DNA from: an uncultured Rhizobiaceae group bacterium
GTDB taxonomy: Bacteria; Pseudomonadota; Alphaproteobacteria; Rhizobiales; Rhizobiaceae
DNA length: 14,162 nt
Direction: 5' to 3'
Assembly (NCBI GenBank): GCA_937923355.1
Contig: CALAIO010000344.1
Span: forward strand, 1 to 14,162
Shown here: in pieces, positions 5,712-12,083 of the stretch
How positions within the stretch are numbered: the first letter of the stretch is position 1
Layout: each line of letters starts with the position of its first letter
The notes under the pieces: generated by a model
Told to the model about the DNA's origin: nothing
The model's database searches: none
What the model saw: the letters and a program-made list of their open reading frames with translations, nothing else
Position numbers and translations under genes: made by a program

Positions 5712-5725
5712 CTTTTCAAAAGTAA
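5709..5725. promoter_or_regulatory. 17-bp palindrome containing TACTTTTCAAAAGTA
   Basis: In copy B the conserved 15-mer extends by one base on each side to TTACTTTTCAAAAGTAA. It is the same element as at 156-170 and the best conserved part of the repeat's right end. Confidence 0.45.
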
Positions 5726-5873
5726 GTTTTACCATTCCCAAAACTATACCCAATTATATGAACATCAAGTTTTATGTTAACTGCATAAAGCGCGAAAAAT
5801 CATAGCTGTTTCCCTCCGTTCAAAAGGAAATTAATGCAAAGCCTAAGCTTGCTAAACTTAAACCACTTAAAAG

Positions 5874-5893
5874 GAGCATATTAGAAAATGCTC
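5874..5893 (-). terminator. possible intrinsic terminator of the minus-strand glycan operon
   Basis: On the minus strand GAGCAT, an eight-base loop and ATGCTC form a stem, followed by CTTTTAAG, about 45 bases after the glycosyltransferase stop. Position is right, but the stem is short and the U-tract is interrupted. Confidence 0.4.
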
Positions 5894-5936
5894 GCTACAA
5901 AGATAATTACGAATTAATCTTGAATGGCCTTCCCAA

Positions 5937-7181
5937 TCAGCAGACCATATTCTGCTGTATCATCACCGCAGAGTTTTTGGCACGTCGAACTTTGTTGAAC
6001 TTTCCCGACTTTATTTGTTTCAACAGTTGAAGCTGAATAGATGCAACCGTACTCATCGTGACGCCTTTTGAAACATCAATATTATTTTGTGCAAGCGACT
6101 GTGCAAATACATCATCTTCTAAACATTGTTTTATTGCCATTTCTAGCGCGGCTTGATCAAGGGGTTTAAAGTTGAAGCCTTTCAGGCCTTCGCGCTCGGT
6201 AACGTCAATGAAGTCCCCCATCATAGGATATGCGGCGGGTGTTCCATAAATTGCGGCTTGATGCAGGACACCTGAACTGCCCGTCGTGCTATCATAGTCA
6301 AAAATGGCAAGTTTTGCTTGAGTAAAAAAATTGGCAACGTCTTCTTCAGCCACATAACCATGGAAAACAATATTTTTATCTCTTTGGTGCTCCGCTGCCA
6401 GCTCTTCTAAATAACCCGGCATAGCGGGGTGATCACTGCCGCCAATAACCAACTTTATTTTCTGCTCTTCACCCAAAGAGGCATTCAAGTTCTGGATAGC
6501 TCCTATCGTCCGCTCCAGGCGTTTATAGGTCCCGAATTTTCCCATCGTCACAACAATTCGTGACCGATCTTCGAGCTGTGAAACATCCTGTTCAGATGCG
6601 GATGGGAATGAACCGTGCGGCACCATAAAGGCGTTCTTCGCTTTGTATTTTTCTTTTAAAATATCCCAAAAACTATCCAGGGTTACAGTCATAAAACCAG
6701 ACATCAACATGGTCTTGGTGACGAAATAGCTCGCGGCGCTTACGAGCTTTTGACGAAGCGGACTTTTTGCGAGATTTGTCTTAGCTAAATCCACGGCCTC
6801 GACAAGGTTATGCATGATGACACCAGAAGGCATTGATAGTTTCTGAGAAAGAGCGGGCGTTAGCAGGCCCAATGCCGCAGGAATTTCGCTATCGCCAAAG
6901 GAAGCCGTTTGCAAATTGTAAAGCGCCCCCTCAGCCTTGGAGGACTTCAAGGCTTTGAGAATATGAAGACCTGCAAATGGGCTATTAAACCGCCATACGC
7001 GCCTCACATCCACTTTTGGACCGAGATCAAGTTCGGTAGCATCTCCATCGTATCTATCCGCTATGACGATGATTTTCTCAATATCATTTCGTGCCGCAAA
7101 GGCATTGACCAGGTGAAATCCATATTCATTTAATGAGCCTGCACTTGGCGGAAAGGCGGTAACAATTGCGATAGTTTTCAT
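5937..7181 (-). CDS. GT-B fold glycosyltransferase (GT4-like)
   Basis: This cytoplasmic glycosyltransferase of about 414 residues should transfer a sugar from a nucleotide donor to a growing glycan. From the ATG at 7181: residues 1-190 are the acceptor domain, with a GT4-like opening MKTIAIVTAFPPSAGSLNEY. The donor domain starts near VVTMGKFGTYKRLERT (about 210-224) and ends with HGYV, then TTGSSGVLHQAAIYGTP near 300-315. That last segment replaces the usual EX7E pattern with Thr and Gln, a variation seen in part of the GT4 group. An ATG at 7193 would add four residues, but GGAG lies six bases before the 7181 ATG, so I chose that one. It is the last gene of a three-gene operon. Donor and acceptor are unknown. 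Confidence 0.85.
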   Translation of the reverse strand: MKTIAIVTAFPPSAGSLNEYGFHLVNAFAARNDIEKIIVIADRYDGDATELDLGPKVDVRRVWRFNSPFAGLHILKALKSSKAEGALYNLQTASFGDSEIPAALGLLTPALSQKLSMPSGVIMHNLVEAVDLAKTNLAKSPLRQKLVSAASYFVTKTMLMSGFMTVTLDSFWDILKEKYKAKNAFMVPHGSFPSASEQDVSQLEDRSRIVVTMGKFGTYKRLERTIGAIQNLNASLGEEQKIKLVIGGSDHPAMPGYLEELAAEHQRDKNIVFHGYVAEEDVANFFTQAKLAIFDYDSTTGSSGVLHQAAIYGTPAAYPMMGDFIDVTEREGLKGFNFKPLDQAALEMAIKQCLEDDVFAQSLAQNNIDVSKGVTMSTVASIQLQLLKQIKSGKFNKVRRAKNSAVMIQQNMVC

Positions 7182-7208
7182 GATAGTCTCCATAGTTTCC
7201 TAGAATTT

Positions 7209-8753
7209 CTAATTTTGCGTCGTACTTGATTTTTTGATTTTTGCGTGCGTAAGCTCGAGTGATGAGCGCGCTCCAAAGGATTTTAAAATATGTGCGGCAG
7301 GTCTGAGCGAACCATCTGGCCTTACAAGACCAAAGTGTCTTTGCTGCGCTTGACGCCAAGGCAGAGGCCCCACGACTTCTTTGCCCACATGGCCGAAGTC
7401 GTTTAAGGTCCAAACGAATACGCCATCTGCGCGTTCGGCTTGGCTAAGCTGGTTTTGCAAACGAGAGGCCTGCGCAGTTTCAGTATAACCTTTAACAAAA
7501 GGCGGATGCCATATCGTTGAGCCTAACTCGGTTATCATGACGGGTTTATCACCCACCTGCTCAATAACCTCATTCAATCTCTGGCCGAAGGACTCCGGGT
7601 TTTGATATTCGTGATAGGTGATAATATCGAAAACATCACTCAAGCGGGCCGCATTTTCAGCTTTCGACCACCCTGTCGTAACAACAAGGTTTGAGTAGTT
7701 CGACTGGATATGGCGGGCCATGACTGTCAACCACGCTTCTACCAGCCCCTCGCCCCAATTTTCAAAATCTAAATCGGGCTGATTTTTAAGATCAACACCC
7801 ATAACAGCTTTGTGCGCGGCAAGATTGTCAAGAATATAATCAATATGAGCGATATCAACGTTCCAATTCGACAAAGCATAATCGGGCCGCAGGTCAAATA
7901 GGGTCAAAAGAACTTGAATGTCATTTTCTTGGCAAAGATCCAAAAATGTTTGGAGCTTTTCAAGCGCATCTTCACGCGTCTCGATATTATCAAAATAATC
8001 ATGAGTCAGAAAAATTCGCAGAGAATTTACATTGAGACGCTTAGCCTTTTCTATGTCGAATTTGATCTCATCAATTGGGAACTCAACCCAAAAATCTCGC
8101 CAACTTGCTGAGGCGGGGTAATAATTCAAACCTACAAATCCATCAGAAAATTGAGCAGCGAAATTTCTATCATGGCTCGCATTTAGGTTCGGCGTTTTAG
8201 CAATTATTTTGGTTCCGTTTTGAATCCATCCCGCTTGTGTTTGATAGAAACTTAGAATGCGCGTTTCATCGAAAATACTAGCAAGGGTTATTTTTGACGG
8301 ATCAGAATGGAGGTCAAAATCTATGCGAACACTTGTCTCTTTCACATTCACGACGCGGGTATCATCATTCAAATGGTCTTCAGACAAACTCCGGTTAAGG
8401 CGAATAGATTTTGTGCAGTCCTCTTGTTCAATTCTGCATACATCATAAAGAGATGTTGAAAGAGCTTGCCCTGTTAAAATGTTATCAAGTCCATACGGTG
8501 AGACTGGATTATCTGATCGCGTTATAATTTTTGCGATTTTCAGTCTGTCTTGCTCAGGTAATTTCAACGCAGAAGATTTCCAGACCTTTTCATAATTAAC
8601 TTCAAGTTTCGTCAAATGGTCATGCAAATAATCATTCTGCGCCTGAGGCGCTTCAATAAGGGTTGAGAGCGTTGCAGCTAGGGCGACGCCCGCAAGTAAC
8701 ACGCTCATCGTCAGAGGGAGGCGCTTTTTTATATGGGTTTTGAATTTAGACAC
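7209..8753 (-). CDS. membrane-anchored GH-A clan (GH5/cellulase-like) protein with Glu-to-Gln at the acid/base site
   Basis: The 514-residue protein has a basic N-terminus and one hydrophobic segment (about 12-33), so it is exported or anchored facing the periplasm. Residues about 135-205 look like a small beta domain. From GLNYYPASASWRDFW (208-222) a TIM barrel follows, with NVNSLRIFLTHDYF, YHEY (H381), MITELG (E409, the expected nucleophile) and VWTLNDFG (W448). The strand that normally ends NEP reads DLKNQPD with Q325 (codon CAG), so the usual acid/base Glu is missing. It may bind glycan rather than cut it. The start is GTG at 8753, four bases after the stop of the exported protein, indicating coupling. 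Glycosidases often accompany exopolysaccharide genes. Confidence 0.8.
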   Translation of the reverse strand: MSKFKTHIKKRLPLTMSVLLAGVALAATLSTLIEAPQAQNDYLHDHLTKLEVNYEKVWKSSALKLPEQDRLKIAKIITRSDNPVSPYGLDNILTGQALSTSLYDVCRIEQEDCTKSIRLNRSLSEDHLNDDTRVVNVKETSVRIDFDLHSDPSKITLASIFDETRILSFYQTQAGWIQNGTKIIAKTPNLNASHDRNFAAQFSDGFVGLNYYPASASWRDFWVEFPIDEIKFDIEKAKRLNVNSLRIFLTHDYFDNIETREDALEKLQTFLDLCQENDIQVLLTLFDLRPDYALSNWNVDIAHIDYILDNLAAHKAVMGVDLKNQPDLDFENWGEGLVEAWLTVMARHIQSNYSNLVVTTGWSKAENAARLSDVFDIITYHEYQNPESFGQRLNEVIEQVGDKPVMITELGSTIWHPPFVKGYTETAQASRLQNQLSQAERADGVFVWTLNDFGHVGKEVVGPLPWRQAQQRHFGLVRPDGSLRPAAHILKSFGARSSLELTHAKIKKSSTTQN

Positions 8754-8757
8754 AGCT

Positions 8758-9432
8758 CTAAGCCCTTTCAGAATAGCAAAAGGCAGACAGATCAGAGGAT
8801 GAAAACTGAACCGTCTTTAAAAGGGCACGGAGTGTAAGTTCACCTGAATATGAGGAAGGACATTTCACTTCTAAATCGAGCCGCCCATTCAGGAGTTGAG
8901 CGTTTTGACTTTTAATGAGTCCGCTCTCATCATTCCATTGAAGCGCCAATAGGGTTTGATCTGAAACCGTATTCCCGTAAGCGTCCGTGATTTGGCCGGA
9001 AGACAAGATAAGCTGTAAAGGTTGGACGCTGGGCTTAATTTTTAAAAACAGCTTCTGTGGTGGACCCGGCACGACAGACACTAAAGTATCTTGCGACACC
9101 TGACCTGCAACCTTAGCCGAAAATTTCATGATGCCTGAACGGTCTTGAGCCGCGATATTGAATGATAGCAACCCGTGAACGGCGTTACCTAGTAATGTTT
9201 TGACCTCGCCATCGGCTGAATAGGTAAGTTCAACCTTTTCAGTTCCGGACATGTGACCCGCACTCGGAGAAATCTGAACTGTTACGGCAATAGTCTCACG
9301 CGGCGAAAGCGATTGCGGGCCCGCGAAAACAGTGACAGCACTGCTGTCCAAAGCTTTGGCGTACTCGGCTGGAATTAAAACCATTAGTCCCGCGGCTAGG
9401 CTTAAACATATATATTTGTTCAATCGATGCAT
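8758..9432 (-). CDS. exported protein with Ig-like (Big-type) domains
   Basis: This 224-residue protein begins with a typical Sec signal peptide (MHRLNKYICLSLAAGLMVLI, cut probably after AKA near 25-27). There is no lipobox at the cleavage region. The mature part is rich in beta strands: about 31-120 and about 120-215 look like two bacterial Ig-like modules (VTVFAGPQSLSPRETIAVTV; then PGPPQKLFLKI, GQITDAYGNTVSDQT). Two late cysteines (in VKCPSS and AFCYSE) could form a disulfide. It is the first gene of the minus arm and is translationally coupled to the GH-like gene, so the two may act together in the periplasm. No enzyme motif is seen. Confidence 0.75.
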   Translation of the reverse strand: MHRLNKYICLSLAAGLMVLIPAEYAKALDSSAVTVFAGPQSLSPRETIAVTVQISPSAGHMSGTEKVELTYSADGEVKTLLGNAVHGLLSFNIAAQDRSGIMKFSAKVAGQVSQDTLVSVVPGPPQKLFLKIKPSVQPLQLILSSGQITDAYGNTVSDQTLLALQWNDESGLIKSQNAQLLNGRLDLEVKCPSSYSGELTLRALLKTVQFSSSDLSAFCYSERA

Positions 9433-9515
9433 AACTCTTTCTCTGCGAAGTTGCCTAGAAATAGTTGCAATGCCTATGCCGTGAAAAACCCCATGTTTTT
9501 GGCAGAAAACCTATT

Positions 9516-9567
9516 TATTTGCGAAATGATATTTGCGAAATGCAAAGTCGATTTCTGATTTGCAAAT
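9516..9567. promoter_or_regulatory. iterated ATTTGC(G)AAAT elements between the divergent operons
   Basis: TATTTGCGAAATG occurs at 9516-9528 and 9530-9542 (period 14). A related perfect palindrome ATTTGCAAAT lies at 9558-9567. TGCAAA (9541-9546) and TTTGCA (9559-9564) also form an inverted repeat. The cluster sits in the 208-bp region between both arms and is a good candidate for a shared operator. I could not place convincing -35/-10 boxes. Confidence 0.5.
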
Positions 9568-9571
9568 AAAA

Positions 9572-9589
9572 CAGGCCAAAAAGGGCCTG
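9572..9589 (-). terminator. hairpin with a T-tract reading on the minus strand
   Basis: CAGGCC (9572-9577) and GGCCTG (9584-9589) form a six-base GC-rich stem with a six-base loop. On the minus strand it is followed by TTTTATTTG, as in an intrinsic terminator. No minus-strand gene ends here. It may stop antisense transcription coming from the plus arm, or fold in the leader of the plus arm. Confidence 0.4.
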
Positions 9590-9640
9590 AATTAGCGGCC
9601 CATCTTTTGCGTAGATAACTCCAAGAAATTGGAGATAAAT

Positions 9641-10792
9641 ATGACCTATCTAGATACGAAATCTTTGAAATTATCCTCGCCTGAGTATAAATATGACAGG
9701 ACAACAATCGTTATACCCTGCTATAATGAGTCGAACCGCTTGCATCTCGAGATGTTTCTTAACTTCGCTCGCAAACATCCGAATATTTCATTTGTCTTTA
9801 TAGATGACGGATCAAAAGACCTCACAATCAACCTATTGTGCGGCGCGATGGCAGCTCTGCCAAAACAGATTGATGTCTTAATGATGAAGCGCAACGCCGG
9901 TAAAGCAGAAGCGGTTCGGCACGGATTAAAGTTTGCAGCGAAACGCGGTGATAAATATGTCGCGTTCTTAGATGCTGATTTGGCGACGCCCCTAGATGCT
10001 ATCAATGATTTCATCTCGGTCGCGGACCGCTTAGACACTATTGATGTTGTTTTTGGGTCGAGAGCTGGAGGTCTAGGGCGGCGAGTCTATCGCGACCTTC
10101 ATCGCAAGCTGATTTCTTTAGTTTGCGCCTCGATGGGACGATTGGCAACGGGTCTGGCCCTTAAAGACACCCAATGCGGCGCAAAACTGTTTCGTAACAC
10201 GCCGCATTTGCGCAGTTGTTTAGACACGCCCTTTACGGCCGGCTGGCTTTTTGACGTCGAGCTTTTTCTTAGAATTTCAAATCCCGACCGCAGAGAACGG
10301 AAGAACTTTTTTGAGTATCCCGTCCTTGAATGGACCGAAGTACCGGGTTCCAATATTAAATTTTCAGACGTCATAAAAGGCGGCCTCAAGATGACGTCTC
10401 TCATATTGAGTCAATGGAAAATTCGGGCGCAATTTATTGATAAAAGAGCAGTGGTCACGCTATTAGAAACTCAGCATCTAAGATTAGGGGAGCATTTCAG
10501 CGTTCAAAGCCTTAAGTCAATGGAAGCAATTATCTCGGAAGATAAGGAACATATTACTTTAGACTTTTCAGATGTGAAAACTCTAGGGCCGTCAGTCTTC
10601 ACCACACTAACAGAAGTTTGTGAAAACTTGCGAAGCGAGGGTAAAACACCTCACATTTATCTGCCGGATAATAGAGAAGTTTTAGCTGCGGCACAGCGCT
10701 CGTCATTCACCGCTCTTTTCGACTGCACGATTCAATACCAAAACCCGGATCGTTTCTACGACAATAACCGCTTCTCTTTAGTGGAGGTCTAA
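9641..10792 (+). CDS. GT2 polyprenyl-phosphate-type glycosyltransferase fused to a STAS-like domain
   Basis: Residues about 19-260 form a GT-A/GT2 domain of the ALG5/DPM1-like group, which moves a sugar from a nucleotide onto a polyprenyl phosphate: VIPCYNES (26-30 region), IDDGSKD (54-60), NAGKAEAVRHG, LDADLATP (DAD at 111-113), and DTQCGAKLF (176-184). No membrane helices follow. Instead residues about 268-365 resemble a STAS domain (LLETQHLRLGEHFSVQSLK; LDFSDVKTLGPSVFTTL; NREVLAAAQRSSFTALF). S318 aligns with the phosphorylated Ser of SpoIIAA-like proteins, although the usual D-S-S-G is G-P-S-V. The ATG at 9641 has GGAG six bases upstream; a TTG at 9629 is less likely. The flippase gene follows with no gap. 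Confidence 0.85.
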   Translation: MTYLDTKSLKLSSPEYKYDRTTIVIPCYNESNRLHLEMFLNFARKHPNISFVFIDDGSKDLTINLLCGAMAALPKQIDVLMMKRNAGKAEAVRHGLKFAAKRGDKYVAFLDADLATPLDAINDFISVADRLDTIDVVFGSRAGGLGRRVYRDLHRKLISLVCASMGRLATGLALKDTQCGAKLFRNTPHLRSCLDTPFTAGWLFDVELFLRISNPDRRERKNFFEYPVLEWTEVPGSNIKFSDVIKGGLKMTSLILSQWKIRAQFIDKRAVVTLLETQHLRLGEHFSVQSLKSMEAIISEDKEHITLDFSDVKTLGPSVFTTLTEVCENLRSEGKTPHIYLPDNREVLAAAQRSSFTALFDCTIQYQNPDRFYDNNRFSLVEV

Positions 10793-12082
10793 ATGTCGCT
10801 TGCTGTTAAAAGTCAGTTTCAAACATTACGAAACAATGCGCTAATTGGTCCTGTCGCCATTTTATTTATATCTGCAAACGTAGCAAATGTTGCGAACCTT
10901 ATTTTTAACATGGTCTTTGCCCGGTTAATGGGCCCTACCCTTTTCGCTGACCTCACACTTCTGCTCACCCTCAAATTAGGCGTTCTATCTTTTTTAGGAG
11001 CTGCCCAATTTGCTTTTGCCGAGCATGCCGCTAAAGCCAGCAATGTTGAGCAAAGTAAAAATCAAGCAAAAGCCTTATCGTGGAAAAGCCTTAAACTCTC
11101 TATCCCTTTGATGTTTTTCATCTTGGTTTGCGCAGAGTACCTCTCTTCGATTTTAAACTTTTCATCACCCATGGCATTGAGTTTTCTAGCCTTAGCGCTC
11201 CCATTTTTTGTTCCAATGGTGATTTACCGCGGCCTCACCCAAGGCCTCATTGATGTTCCCAAAATCGTTTTATCGATTCAAGCTGAGTGGGTTATTCGCC
11301 TTCTTGGAAGTATTATTATGTGGAAGATGGGTTTTGGACTGCCCGGTATTGCGATTGCGGTCGCTTTATCGATTATCGCGGGGTTTATTTTCTCCACAAG
11401 CCGCCGTGAATTAAAATCCACTCGCCTTGCGGCCGGAGTAACTAAGTCTTTGGAGGTTAAAGCGCTCGGCGCGACAGCCATGCCTTATTTAATATTACAA
11501 TTGGCTCAAGTCTTGGTTTTGGATAGTGACATCTTTGTTGCGAAAGCTGTCTTTTCTGCCGAAACTGCAGGACTAGTGGCCGGACTTCTTTTGATTCAGC
11601 GCGTATTTTTCTTCGCATTTTTATCGTGTTCCACAATTCTTCAGCCTTATGTGGCCAAGCAAGAAGAGGAAAACAGAACGCCCAAAGAACTCTTTACGCT
11701 CTTATCAGCAATAGGCGTCATTACGCTTTTAGCTCTTTCCGTAATTATTCCGAACTCCGAGCTGGTTGTGAAAATTATGCTGGGCGATGCCTATAAACAA
11801 TTATCTTCAATCATTTGGATCAGTGCGATAACAGGGGCCGTTTTTATCATTAGCCACTTATGCGCGATTTATCAGATTGCCAAAGGACAGAAATTTGCCG
11901 CCATACTCGTCTTAGCTTTTGGTTTATTTCAGCTCATTTCTCTGACTTCGGTTAATCACTTCTTTCCTGAGTTAGGGTTACACTCTTACTTCAGAATTAA
12001 GCTCGCCATTCAAACACTCTGTGCAATTTGCCTCCTAAGTGTTGTTGTGTTTACCCACAGACGGGCCTTAAGCGAAGGGTGA
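10793..12082 (+). CDS. Wzx-like oligosaccharide flippase (MOP superfamily)
   Basis: This 429-residue integral membrane protein has about 12 hydrophobic helices across its whole length, starting ALIGPVAILFISANVANVAN and NMVFARLMGP, the usual opening of polysaccharide flippases. Such proteins turn lipid-linked oligosaccharides from the cytoplasmic to the periplasmic face of the inner membrane. Length is slightly short but within range. The ATG begins directly after the TAA of the GT2-STAS gene, with GGAGG just inside that gene, so the two are co-translated. It is followed after one base by the GT-C-like gene. The family is clear from pattern and context; which glycan it flips is unknown. Confidence 0.82.
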   Translation: MSLAVKSQFQTLRNNALIGPVAILFISANVANVANLIFNMVFARLMGPTLFADLTLLLTLKLGVLSFLGAAQFAFAEHAAKASNVEQSKNQAKALSWKSLKLSIPLMFFILVCAEYLSSILNFSSPMALSFLALALPFFVPMVIYRGLTQGLIDVPKIVLSIQAEWVIRLLGSIIMWKMGFGLPGIAIAVALSIIAGFIFSTSRRELKSTRLAAGVTKSLEVKALGATAMPYLILQLAQVLVLDSDIFVAKAVFSAETAGLVAGLLLIQRVFFFAFLSCSTILQPYVAKQEEENRTPKELFTLLSAIGVITLLALSVIIPNSELVVKIMLGDAYKQLSSIIWISAITGAVFIISHLCAIYQIAKGQKFAAILVLAFGLFQLISLTSVNHFFPELGLHSYFRIKLAIQTLCAICLLSVVVFTHRRALSEG

Positions 12083-12083
12083 C

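Larger units (their letters stand above)
5595..5725 (+). repeat. imperfect direct repeat, copy B (right end of the accessory block)
   Basis: This is the second copy of the repeat at 40-171, beginning with CCAATCCATCAT and ending with ACTTTTCAAAAGTAA. It contains its own short tandem similarity: ATTGCTCA at 5648-5655 and again about 25 bases later. Its outer flank (AATTATATG, then AACATCAAGTTTTATG) resembles the inner flank of copy A, which favours duplication of a segment longer than the core. The rest of 5440-5936 holds no gene I can support. Confidence 0.7.

Noticed and set aside
5834..5884. 16-residue frame MQSLSLLNLNHLKGAY with AAGGAAA upstream, as a leader peptide
   Set aside because: No downstream plus-strand gene exists for it to regulate, and a ribosome-binding-site-like run is expected by chance in this AT-rich gap.
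6290..6330. Loss of the EX7E motif in the GT-B enzyme as a sign of inactivation
   Set aside because: The TTGSSGVLHQAAIYGTP form is a known type of variation among GT4-like enzymes, so it is not evidence of a broken enzyme.
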